Translations under genes and position numbers: made by a program
Notes under the pieces: generated by a model
Databases searched by the model: none
What the model was told of the DNA's origin: nothing
Seen by the model: only the letters and a program-made list of their open reading frames with translations
NCBI RefSeq assembly: GCF_003573695.1
Contig: NC_039361.1
Coordinates: forward strand, 97,342,279-97,406,278
Direction: 5' to 3'
Origin: Papaver somniferum
Lineage: Eukaryota > Streptophyta > Magnoliopsida > Ranunculales > Papaveraceae
DNA length: 64,000 nt
Shown here: piece after piece, positions 1-9,940 of the stretch
Layout: every line of letters begins with the position of its first letter
How positions within the stretch are numbered: position 1 is the stretch's first letter

Positions 1-162
1 ACTAAACTCACGAAATTGTTCACTCAACTGATTACGAAGATCTATTACAAGTGAATCCAACTTAGATAAGAAAGATGTTGAGAACGCAGCGATTTCTGAT
101 CTGAGTAGAGTGATTTCAGCTGTGGTTTGGGAAACACCATCTTGAATGTCTTTGAGACTCAT
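1..162 (-). CDS. Partial gag-like ORF, N-terminus only
   Basis: An ATG at 160-162 on the minus strand opens 54 codons without a stop up to the window edge. The peptide begins MSLKDIQDGVSQTT and continues as a polar, leucine-spaced segment rich in S, L, E and Q, as expected for a coiled-coil gag N-terminus. The start lies 17 bases downstream of the primer-binding site, the usual place for gag. No conserved gag domain falls within the visible part, so the call rests on position. It is too short to show whether the gene is intact. Confidence 0.45.
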   Translation of the reverse strand, partial: MSLKDIQDGVSQTTAEITLLRSEIAAFSTSFLSKLDSLVIDLRNQLSEQFREFS

Positions 163-178
163 TGAAAAAAATTTGAAC

Positions 179-191
179 GGCTCTGATCCAA
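179..191 (-). other. Primer-binding site of the minus-strand element (Met-tRNA-like, degenerate)
   Basis: The minus strand reads TTGGATCAGAGCCG beside the LTR end. It resembles the common TGGTATCAGAGC primer-binding site for initiator Met-tRNA with two bases lost. Confidence 0.5.
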
Positions 192-192
192 T

Positions 193-517
193 TGTTGTAT
201 TACTACAACAGTTAAGGATAGAATTGGTGATAAACACCTCCTAAATCAATAGATACATGCCAAATCTGAGTTCAGAGAACACAACCATGAAGAACAAGGT
301 TCTTATTTGATAATTTTATTATTTGATTAAGGGTTTCATTACACAGACTTGAGAATATATTACTCACTCACTCTCTCAATTTCTGAAGGCTAGTAACGCT
401 CCAGGTGGGTTAATCTAAATCAACCATTAAATACTACTATGGACATGCATTATAACTATATGGGCACCCCTGATTAACTACTAATGGCACACATCCTGGT
501 AGCCCCTACATTCTACA
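193..517 (-). repeat. 5' LTR of the minus-strand element
   Basis: About 325 bp with TG at its low end (193) and a plausible CA at its high end (517). The low end is well placed by the adjoining primer-binding site. The high end is the best TG/CA choice and is less certain because no second LTR is visible. Confidence 0.45.
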
Positions 518-735
518 CTACGACATAGCTTTACTTGTTATTTATTTTAGTTTTATTATTGTTTTTAGAATTTTTTTTTTAGTTTTTAATTTCGTTTTCA
601 AGATTTTTGTTTTCAGGTACTTAATCTCTGGCACCGAAAGACTGGGAATACCAGAGGTGCGGTATTCAAACCCGTAAAGTAACGGTACTTCAATCACGTT
701 AGAAAACGCAACAAGAAGAACCTTCTACATCAACA
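518..735 (+). other. E1 5' leader remnant
   Basis: A T-rich tract (about 535-615) ends in TTTTCAG at about 616, like a polypyrimidine tract and splice acceptor, followed by about 120 bases before the gag ATG at 736. No clear primer-binding site is present. A TGGCACCG stretch at about 630 only loosely recalls the TGGCGCCG start of Asp-type sites. Confidence 0.4.
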
Positions 736-2100
736 ATGGTGAACGACGGTGAAAATCCTCCACCACCTCCACCTCCGGGGAGGAAGACGTTGAGATATCT
801 AACATCACCATGTTTAGAATCTCAACCACTGTGTATTACTCTAACTGACACAGTGGAACTTAAATCAAGTCTTCTTCATTGGGTTCCAAAGTTCAAGGGA
901 CTACCGGGTGAAGATCCTAATCGACACCTGCAGCAGTTTCATAATACAGTAAGAAGTATGAAGAAAAGTGATGATGACGATGATACATCTTTTCTACAAG
1001 CTCACTAGCGGACCAAGCAGAATCATGGTTATATTATCTTCCTTTTGGAAGTATTACAACATGGACCGGATTGAAAAAGCAATTTTTAGAGAAGTATTTC
1101 TCTGCTTCTAAAGATGCATCTATTCGTAAGGAAATCAGTGGAATTGTGCAGATTACTGGAGAATCTTTGTACGAATACTGGGAGAGGTACAAGAGATTAT
1201 CGGCGAGCTTTCCACACCATCAAATACCACCTAAACTCATTATCACACACTTTTATGAGGGTTTACTACCACATGAGAGACACTTGATTGATGCATCTAG
1301 TAGTGGTGCATTGACTAATAAAACTATTAAGGAAGCTACTAGTTCGATTGAGAGTATGGCTGCAAACACTCAACAATTTTACACTCGAGATTCCTCAACA
1401 GTTAAGAGAGTTAGTGAGATAGGAGATTCTTCACACATGGAGGAAAGAATGAGTAATATGGAAAAAATGGTCCAACGAATAGAATCTGCAGTTGTTCCTT
1501 CATATAAAGAGGATGCCGAGGTAAATGCTATATTTCCTAATCAGAGGCCAAGGTATGATCCCTACTCTAATACCTACAATCCGGGTTGGAAAGACCACCC
1601 AAATTTTAGTTATGCTAACAAACAAGCTGCAGCTACTAATCCATATGCGAGACAAAATTGATTTCAACAACAACCTCACAATGAGGAATCCAAGTTTGAA
1701 GCACTCATCTCCATAATCAAACAAGGTCATATAGAAACCAATCAATTTATACAGAAATCCGAACAGAATCAGTTAAAAACTAATAACGCTATTAGAGATT
1801 TACAAACTCAGATGGGGAAAATGGTGACAGATATGAATCAAATGAAAGCGCAAGCTTCAACAAAGTTGACATCACAACCTTTTGTGAACCCAAGAGAGCA
1901 CGTTAATGCAGTAACTCTAAGAAGTAGAAGACAAACTGAAGATCCACATCAACAAAAAGAGGTTAGTGACGACATCGAAAAAGAAGTAGAGGAGGAAACC
2001 GTCCCAAAGGAAAAGCCAACCTCAAACGGCCAACCTAAGGACACGATTCCCACTTTTACCATACCACCTCCTTTCCCTAGTAGTTTTTCCAAGTCGAAGA
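736..2100 (+). pseudogene. E1 gag (capsid-like), disrupted
   Basis: The ATG at 736 is followed by a proline run, then a retrotransposon gag core (LLHWVPKFKGLPGEDPNRHL, and further on the tryptophan- and leucine-rich stretch ending KKQFLEKYF). Gag would form the particle that packages element RNA in the cytoplasm. The frame breaks near 1005: the first 91 codons are in one frame and the rest continues in another from about 1007. A TGA at 1659-1661 then stops the second frame although gag-like sequence continues. A lysine- and glutamate-rich linker (about 1900-2040) leads into protease. No CCHC zinc knuckle is visible. The gene cannot make a full-length product. Confidence 0.8.
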
Positions 2101-2199
2101 AGCAAGCTCAAGACAAGGAGATCATGGATATTTTCAGCAAGATACATATCAACATTCCATTTATTGAGGCTATCAAAACCGTACCCAGGTATTCCAGGG

Positions 2200-2800
2200 T
2201 TTTGAAGGATCTGTGTACAAGGAAGGATATGTTAATTGCTAATGAGATTACTCATGTAGGTGAAAGTGCCCCGACAATGTTACTGAAGAATATTCCTACA
2301 AAATGTGAATATCTTGTTGGTTTCACGGTACCTGTTACTATTGGTAACCGACGATTCGAGCGTGCTTTGCTTGATTTGGGAGCATCCATAAGTGTTATGT
2401 CAGCCGATGTTTATGATTCTTTGAATCTTGGACCTTTGAAAGAAGCAAAGATTATTATTCAATTGGCTAATAAGTCCAATATATATCCTAAGGGAGTCGT
2501 GGAGGACGTGTTAGTTCAAGTGAATCAGTTAATATTTTCGGTTGATTTTTATATTGTGGATATGCACAATGGAGATAATTGTTCATCTACTTCGTTACTT
2601 CTTGGAAGACCGTTTATGAAAACGGCAAAGACGAAGATTGATGTTGATAGTGGTGTAATTACTATGGAATTTAATAAGGAGGTCATACGGTTCAATATTT
2701 TTGAAACCATGCACTATCCTAGTGATGTTCACTCTGCTTTCTCCACTGATGTTATTGGTTCATTAGCACAACAAATGTTTGAGATGAATAGTGAAGATGA
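2200..2800 (+). pseudogene. E1 aspartic protease domain of gag-pol
   Basis: The active-site motif LLDLGASISVMS has its aspartate codon at 2373-2375. The DLGAS form, in place of DTGA/DSGA, is usual in Athila-type elements. The flap-distal motif LLLGRPFMKTAKTKIDVDSG lies at about 2596-2655. This domain would cleave the polyprotein during particle maturation. The local frame (1812-3422) is open and both motifs look intact, so the domain itself is preserved, but it lies in a polyprotein broken upstream (1659) and downstream (3420), so I treat it as part of a pseudogene. Confidence 0.8.
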
Positions 2801-3059
2801 ACTTGGAGTTGTGCTACAGAATAGCATTGATTTGGACGTTCATGGACATCCGAACCTGGACATTGAATTAGCCAAAGGACTAGTCGAGATGTGTGGCGCC
2901 TTAACAGCACTACAAGAAGCTAAACCGCGTAATATTTCTTTACCCATAATTAATGGGGTTCCTTTACCTTCTATTGTGCAGGCACCGAAACTTGAATTGA
3001 AGCAGCTTCCAGACCACCTAAAGTACGCGTACTTGGGTGATAAAGAAGAAATTACGGTG

Positions 3060-4600
3060 ATTATTGCAAAGAACCTCACCCCAATACAAGAAGAACGTCT
3101 CGTTAGGGTTCTGAAAGAGCACAAAGCGGCTATTGGTTGGACAATTGCTGATATTAAAGGCATTATTCCATCCATGTGCATGCATAAAATCCTAATGGAA
3201 GATTATTTTGAGCATGTACGTGATGCTCAGCGTAGGCTTAACCCCCCAATGATGGAGGTCGTGAAGAAAGAGATCCTCAAATTACTAAGTGTGGGGGTGA
3301 TTTACCAAATTTCTGACAACAAATGGGTTAGCCTGGTGCAAGTGGTGCCTAAGAAATCAGGTGTTACTGTTGTTAGAAATCAAGATGATGAACTTGTTCC
3401 TACAAGATTTCAAACACGATGAAGAGTATGCATAGTCTACAGAAAGCTTAATATAGCAACCCGAAAGGATCACTTTCCTTTGCCTTTCACTGATCAGATG
3501 CTAGAGAGGTTAGCAGGACACTCACATTATTGCTTTTTGGACGGTTATTCGGGATACAATCAGATTGTTATTGCACCAGAAGATCAAGAGAAGACTACTT
3601 TCACTTGTCCTTTTGGTACGTTTTCCTATAGACGGATGCCGTTTGGTCTTTGCAATGCGCCTGCCACTTTTCAGAGATGTGTGGTCAGTATATTTTCTGA
3701 CTATGTGGAACATATAATTGAGGTATTTATTGATGATTTTAGTGTTTATGGTGATTCATTTGATATTTGTTTACAAAATATTGAACTTGTGCTTAAAAGA
3801 TGCATAGACACTAATCTTGTTCTTAATTGGGAGAAATGCCACTTTATGGTAAACCATGGAATAGTGCTCGGTCACATTGTGTCCTCTCGAGGGATTGAAG
3901 TTGACAAAGCAAACATAGACTTAATAAGAAACTTACAATATCCTACTTCGGTGAGGGAGATTCGTTCTTTTCTTGGTCATGCAGGTTTTTACAGGCGGTT
4001 TATCAAGGATTTCTCCAAAATCTCAATGTCGATGTGCAAATTATTACAAAAGGAGGTTATTTTTGACTTCAACAAGGAGTGCAAGAATGCCTTTGATAGA
4101 TTAAAAGAATTGTTGACAACTGCACCAATTATCAAGTCACCTGATTGGAGTTTTCCATTTGAATTGATGTGTGATGCAAGTGACTACGCGGTTGGAGCTT
4201 TTTTAGGTCAAAGAGTAGACAAGCTGTCTCATGTGATTTATTATGCATCTTTGACCCTAAACGATGCGCAAATCAACTACTCTACCACCGAGAAAGAATT
4301 TTTAGCTATAGTGTTTGCACTAGAAAAATTTAGATCATATTTGGTGGGTTCAAAAGTGGTTGTGTATTCCGATCATGCATCCCTTAGGTACCTACTAAAG
4401 AATAAAGAAGCTAAGCCAAGACTTATATGGTGGATTCTACTATTGACAGAATTCGATTATGAAATAAAGGATAGAGGTGTTGAGAATATTGTTACTGGTC
4501 ATCTTAGTAGACTTGTTCTTTCCGAAGAAGAACTTCCTTTACAAGATCGTTTTCCAGACGAACAACTTTTCTTAATTGAAGATTCAACACCTTGGTACGC
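3060..4600 (+). pseudogene. E1 reverse transcriptase and RNase H
   Basis: Reverse transcriptase motifs occur in order: PKKSG (about 3350), [17 protein letters not shown] (about 3630-3680) and the catalytic FIDD box (about 3727-3738). RNase H follows with [14 protein letters not shown] (about 4170) and [16 protein letters not shown] (about 4280). Together they would copy element RNA into DNA inside the particle. A TGA at 3420-3422 interrupts the frame, at a place where the same frame resumes at once with RT-like sequence, so it is a point stop and not a frameshift. The catalytic residues I can see are kept, which suggests decay after insertion. Confidence 0.88.
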
Positions 4601-4639
4601 GGATATAGTGAACTACTTGGTTACAAGACAAGTACCTAG

Positions 4640-5887
4640 TACAATGTCTAATTTTCAAAAGCTTAAGCTTAAGAAAATATCCAAGCAGTATGTGTGGGAT
4701 GAGCCCTACTTGTGGAAATACAGTTCCGATCAAATCATCCGCAGGTGCGTACCTAATTCTGAATTTCAATCTATTCTTACTTTTTGTCATACTTATGCAT
4801 GTGGTGGTCACTTTGGTTCTAAACGTACCGCTTTCAAAGTACTTGAAAGTGGATTTTATTGGCCTACCATATTTGAGGATGCATATATTTTTGCAAATCT
4901 TGTGATAGATGTCAAAGAACGGTCAATCTAGGTGCTCGAAAACAAATGCCACTCACACCAATTCTTTCTGTTGAAGTATTTGATGTGTGGGGAATTGATT
5001 TTATGGGTCCTTTTGTCAATTCTAATGGAAAATTTTATATACTTCTTGCTGTGGATTATGTTTCGAAATGGGTGAAAGCTAAAGCCACCCATACTAATGA
5101 TTCTCAAGTTGTTTGTGAGTTTGTGAAGGAATAAATTTTTTCTAGACATGGTACACCAAGAGTGGTTATCAGTGACGGAGGCTCACATTTTCAGAGATCA
5201 TTCCATGCTCTACTCAATAAGTACAACATAACAAACAAGGTTGGTACGCCGTATCACCCACAAACCAGTAGGCAGGCCGAAATCTCAAACCGTGAGATTA
5301 AATCCATTCTTGAGAAAACCGTGAACACTACACGGAAAGATTGGAGTTATAGGCTTAACGATGCACTTTGGGCATATAGAACGGCGTACAAAACACTGAT
5401 TGGTATGTCTCCATATCGGTTGGTTTATGGAAAAGCTTGTCATCTTCCGGTTGAACTTGAATACAAGGCATATTGGGCGATAAAGATGTGCAACATGGAT
5501 TATGACAATGCGGAGAAACAAAGGAATCTACAACTCAATGAGCTAGAGGAAATACGTAATGATGTTTACGAGAGTTCTCGTATATACAAGGAAAAGACGA
5601 AACTTTTCCATGACAAGATGATTTATCGAAAGAGTTTTGTTGTGGGTCAAAAAGTGCTTTTATTTAATTCACGTCTTAAGTTATTTCCTAAAAAGCTAAG
5701 GTCCCGATGGGGTGGACCGTTTGTTGTTACTAATGTTTTTCCTTATGGTGCAGTTGAGGTTACTAGTATCACTTCAGGGACAACTTTTAAAGTCAACGGC
5801 CATAGATTGAATCCATATTACGAAAATTTTCCTACAGAGAACGTAGACGTTATTGAACTTCAGGATTCACTCCCTCTGGAGGAGTAG
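4640..5887 (+). pseudogene. E1 integrase, frameshifted
   Basis: The N-terminal zinc-binding region ([20 protein letters not shown], about 4810-4870) is followed by a frameshift near 4900, inside the Cys pair of the HHCC finger. The core continues in the new frame with [12 protein letters not shown] (about 4980; first catalytic Asp), [10 protein letters not shown] (about 5165; second Asp) and [13 protein letters not shown] (about 5275; Glu), so the DDE triad is recognisable. A TAA stop lies at 5132-5134 between the two Asp motifs. The C-terminal region ([12 protein letters not shown]) is present with no chromodomain, as expected outside the chromoviruses. Integrase would join element DNA to the chromosome. 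This copy is non-functional. Confidence 0.87.
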
Positions 5888-7318
5888 CATCATTGGAATA
5901 ACGTCGGGCTGAGTACATTAAACTAAGCGCTAAATGGGAGGCAACCCATCGGTTTTGTATCTCTATCCCTTTTGTTTTAAATTTTCTTAGTTTTTCATAT
6001 CATATCTTGCATTCCTATCTTAGATTTTACAAGTCTTATATCTATAATGAAAGTTTTGACGAATTCTCGTCAGAAAATTCTGACTGCGCACTTGTCACGA
6101 AAATAGCTCTTGAGACTTCATACGGAGTCCGATTTGAGTGGTTGACCCCAACTTTTAAAGAGGACAGATTCACCTTTATTTTCCAAAAATAAAATCTGAA
6201 TTCAGAGTCTGTTAAGTTGGATTGATAGGCCTGGACATTTGAGTTTCGGTATTTTTCCAGAACTTTTTCAAATTGCTTGACAGTTATTCGGGTGGCCATA
6301 AAAGTCATACCATTTATCGAAACACTGTTCCCTTTTGAAACATTATATATAACATGTAGGAAAACAACTTTAATTTAGGATGTTTTTCCTAGTTCCCTAC
6401 CCATTGGTACAACTTTTGAGTTTTTCAGGGCTATTATGTCATAAATCAGAATTTTTCGATTTTGAACATTGAGGACAATGTTGAGTTTAAGTGTCGGGGA
6501 GCATTTAGTATCATACTTTATGCATATACACATAAAAAAATTACTCTTTGATTTCTTGCATTCTTGAGACTTCATCTTTTGGAGTTAATTATGAGCTAAT
6601 TAGGATGACACTCTAAACCTTTTAAGGTTGAAACAGTTCTTACGTCTGTAGATTGAGTTCCACTTTATCGTTCTAAATTTTTTAAATGTATATGTTCATA
6701 ATTGAATGTGAAACTAAGCTATGGAAGTCGTTTGAAAGATTCATCCTCGCAATTAATCATTACTGAATCACTTTCTTTTTATTTTTGCAGTTATGTGTTT
6801 CTCTAAAGTGATTTGGTGGGATCCTGATACTGCCGTGGATGTTGTAGCAAGGTAATCATTGGTTGAGTTTATAAAATCCCCATAATACAATTGGCTTACA
6901 CACATAAAGAGTGAGCCGAAAAAAAAAGAAAGAACTATATATATATAAAAGGCTCATTTTCATTTATCGACGCTTGGATGGAAATACGTGTGAAACGTTG
7001 TCCCTGTCTACGTCGCCTAAGCAAGCGTGGAATGCAGGATCCAAGGCAAATATCACATATTTGCTGAAAAGGAACATGCTCTTAGAGTATCTAATCATGT
7101 AGTCGATAAAAATAAAAAACATATCATCATTATATAGCAAGTCAAAAAGACTACTGATGAGGTTATTGATGCTTAGATAGCAGTATGTGTGAAACATTGT
7201 CCCTGTCTCCGTCGCCTAAGCAAGCATGGAACGCATTATCCAAGGCAACTATCACATACTTGCTGAAAAGGAAACATGCTCTTAGAGTATCTAATCATGT
7301 GGTCAAGTTAAATGGGTG
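5888..7318 (+). other. E1 3' non-coding region, first part, with conserved blocks
   Basis: I see no convincing gene. The stretch holds blocks that recur in E2 in the same order: a TGGGAGGCAACCCATC block (about 5935-5952; E2 about 11656-11672), a TTGAGGACAATGTT block (about 6467-6500; E2 about 11764-11800), and a CGTCGCCTAAGCAAGC block (about 6990-7090; E2 about 12190-12310). An env-like ORF, sometimes found here in Athila elements, is absent. Confidence 0.65.
6964..7310 (+). repeat. Tandem duplication (~199 bp period) in the E1 3' region
   Basis: Two copies start at about 6964 and 7163. Both contain CCTGTCT[A/C]CGTCGCCTAAG, then CCAAGGCAA[A/C]TATCACATA, then CTCTTAGAGTATCTAATCAT. They differ at scattered sites, so the duplication is not very recent. 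The second copy ends just before the E2 insertion point. Confidence 0.85.
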
Positions 7319-7323
7319 CTTCT
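7319..7323. repeat. Target-site duplication of E2, left copy (CTTCT)
   Basis: CTTCT abuts the TG of the 5' LTR and is repeated at 14490-14494, directly after the CA of the 3' LTR. A 5-bp duplication is the normal integrase footprint of LTR retrotransposons. Confidence 0.95.
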
Positions 7324-8863
7324 TGATAGACGCATTTATGTGTCTAATATAGCTCAATTGTATATAATGTTAGTGCTCAATTTTGTACTTATTTGGTTAT
7401 TTTATTTATTTGTAGGTGTTTTTAGAAGAATAAAGATTTGCAGCGAAATTGGCTGAAAATGCGGCGGTTGGACCTCCGTTGATAGAGTGCCGGAAGCGCC
7501 CCAGAAGTGTACCGGAAGTACCCCAGAAATACCCCGGAGGAACCCCGAAAAAAGTGCGAAAAATGCCCTAGAGGACACTTGCTATACGGACCCTTGATTT
7601 TGGATAAGGGGTAACCTAATTACTAAGGGGTGACCTATTTCCAGACAGGTACTAAAGGGAGAACAGCACATGATAGGGGGAGGTCACTTCCTTCCCAAAA
7701 ATTCAAAAAGAAAATTTGGCGGGAAATGTTTCTCTTCACGGGCAGATTTAGGGTTAGAGTTTTGATCGAGTTTTTTGGAGACTAAAGGGCTGATATTGAT
7801 TGGGTTTACTCTTAGGCCTAAATAGGCCTGGTGAAGTCTTTGGATTCCACCCAAATTGGCTGGAATGGCCGGAAATTGGAATCAAAGTCAAATAAGGAAA
7901 CACGGCTTCATGGGTTCGAATTTGGAAATTCAGAGAGATTAAAGGCAAGAAATTCGTTCCAAAGATACATATTCTAACTAAGGAAGAGTTTTGTATAATC
8001 GGGAGAGCTCAGAAACGCGTAAAACAAATTTGGGAAGGAATTATTGCCGTGACTGCCAAGGAAGGAAAGAGGAGATTTCGATGCGATTTGGGAGAGATTC
8101 GATGACCCTTTTGTGTATAAATAGGTTTCTTAGGGTCCAAAGAAGGCTGTCGAACAGTTTGGGGCCGAGAAGAGCACCACAGGAGGCGTAAATCAGAGTT
8201 TCAGAATTTCTCCTGCTGCTGTTCCGCCATTGAAGAAGCTTGAAGAACACGAAGAACGGACTGCCGAGGACAGACTTATTTCCAGAAGCGTCAACAGCAG
8301 AAGTCAGGTCGTAGTTCAGCAGCAGAGGTTTATTATCGTTCTTTTCTGGACGCCTTCTGTGGGTCGCAGAATTACTGTTTTCATTCTTTTCACTCTTTTA
8401 ATCAACTTTTTGAGCTATAAACATGTATTTTGAGCAAGTGATTAATATGAGGAGCTAAACCCCAACACTGGGATGATGGAGGAAGCCATTTTTCATGCAT
8501 GTGGTAATTTTATTTAATTCTTTTATGACTATTTGCACTATTATTAATCGTTTCATGATTTTTATTAATTAGTTGTGATGTCGTTTGATGGTGTATGCTT
8601 AGACGTAAGAGCTTTTGATGCACCATGCTTGTGATTTACAATTGATGTTTTACAAAATCTATCTTTGGCAAATAAAAGAGTCAATATTTATAAGCTATAA
8701 CTGTTAGAATTGATAGTTGAACCGCATGAGTATAAGAATTGGTGGAATCCTGAGTCCCAGTCTCTTGATCATTGTGACACATATTTTGTACATATTTTTG
8801 GTTTTTAAATCTTTACAAGTCCGAGCAACGAATCTTTACTTACCTCTTGAAAAAATTACAACA
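7324..8863 (+). repeat. E2 5' LTR
   Basis: Begins TGATAGACGC and ends TTACAACA. A TATA box lies at 8116-8124. Short CpG-containing direct repeats (CCGGAAG...CCCCAGAA, two copies plus a degenerate third) lie at about 7490-7550 in the presumed U3. Differences from the 3' LTR include single-base changes near 7366, 7533, 7972, 8149 and 8814. Confidence 0.95.
8116..8124 (+). promoter_or_regulatory. TATA box of the E2 5' LTR
   Basis: TATAAATAG, a near-ideal plant TATA box, is placed mid-LTR so that transcription would start about 30 bases downstream and include R-U5, the leader and the ORF. The same box is intact at 13739-13747 in the 3' LTR, where it could drive transcription out into E1 sequence. 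Confidence 0.7.
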
Positions 8864-8866
8864 AAA

Positions 8867-8884
8867 TGGCGCCGCCGACGCGGA
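8867..8884 (+). other. E2 primer-binding site (TGGCGCCG type)
   Basis: TGGCGCCGCCGACGCGGA starts three bases after the LTR end. The TGGCGCCG start matches the 3' acceptor end of plant Asp-tRNA. The rest is less exact, so the tRNA identity is likely but not proven. Confidence 0.75.
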
Positions 8885-9940
8885 CTTGTATATAGATTGA
8901 TTTTTTTTTTTAGGTTTATTATTATTTTTTTTTTTTGTTCCTTTTTACTTTGTCTTTTTGTCTTTGATTTACAGGTTCGAAGTGGAGCACTAAGGACTTG
9001 GAGAGGAAAAAGCTTAAAGCGAAAAGCGAAAAGAGAAGAAAAAGGACAATTTTAGGATTTAGTTTTTAATTTTTAATTTTTAATTTTTTTAGAGTGTGTG
9101 AGGAAAACTGTAAAAAAATTTTTTATTTGGACTTTGGACTGGACTCTTGGACTTTATTATTATTAATTTTTTTTTTAACCCTACGGAAGGGTATTATTAA
9201 TAAAAAAAAAAAAAAAAATTATTATATAAACTGTGTGCAGGGAAGGACGACGATTACTATATCGTCTCGGCCCCTCGGGTTCGCACACGGCATAGGAGTC
9301 GTGGCCCGAGTCGACGACAACGGTTCATCGCCCGTCTGGTACGGGAGGTAAGTCCAATCGAAACACCCGCGAATCTCCTGCAAGCGGGTTACTGTCTGCC
9401 TTAAGGTGATAATTGTTTGAGGACGAACCGGACTGTTTTATTCCTAGTAAAGGGCAAGGCCTGGCCAATACAAGATAAGGGTTCGGATTTCATCACCGCT
9501 CCCTTCTTGCCCGCCTTAGGAAAACGAAACCTAACGCGAACCCAAGCTTAAAATTTGGAATAGAACTAGACCGATAGGGTAACGAGCTTAATAGGAAACT
9601 CGTTCGAAAAATATTGGTTGCTCTTTAAGCAGACTCCAAAGTTCATGATGGTTTCTGTGAGTTGAATGCGTGACTGCGCCGCCTTGTGATAGCGGTGAGG
9701 CCTTGGGTATCAAAGCTCCACTGAGCTTCCCTCGCCTCAATTCAACTTACTTTGACTCGGATTGATTCCAGAGGGGTTTGCTCAAATTGCAACGAATTCC
9801 CTTTCGAAAGATAGAAGCTGGTCTAGAAACAATCTAAGTGGAGCCATCATGCTTTTTGTTTGCTAGAAATCTTTAGGTTTGTTTTGGTGGAGTCGAGTTG
9901 GCCTTGTTTGTGATTGTGTAGAATTCCCTTGCAATTAAGA
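8885..9940 (+). other. E2 leader with T-rich tracts, a hairpin and a strong splice donor
   Basis: No convincing gene. T-rich tracts at 8900-8975 and 9060-9200 are followed by a noticeably GC-richer segment (about 9240-9600). That segment has a perfect 6-bp stem (GACGAT 9249-9254 / ATCGTC 9261-9266) and a strong donor-like GGGAGGTAAGT at about 9342-9352. A possible acceptor, TTGTGTAG, ends about 9921, just upstream of the ORF. The layout suits an unspliced genomic RNA and a spliced mRNA that puts the ORF near the cap; this is inference. The segment may also hold the packaging signal. Confidence 0.5.

Larger units (their letters stand above)
1..517 (-). mobile_element. 5' end of a minus-strand LTR retrotransposon, cut by the window edge
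   Basis: Read on the minus strand this is an LTR, then a primer-binding site resembling the initiator-Met type, then the start of a gag-like reading frame running off the left edge. It lies directly against the leader of the Athila-like element E1, whose own 5' LTR is missing, so it was probably inserted into the 5' part of E1. The far end and the target-site duplication are outside the window, so the superfamily cannot be settled. Confidence 0.6.

Noticed and set aside
5888..7318. Env-like ORF expected after integrase in some Athila elements
   Set aside because: Only short unrelated open stretches (up to 63-88 codons) are present.
7991..8433. Open stretches in the E2 5' LTR, repeated at 13614-14045
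   Set aside because: They lie within the LTRs and change frame through a two-base indel between the two copies; no recognisable protein.
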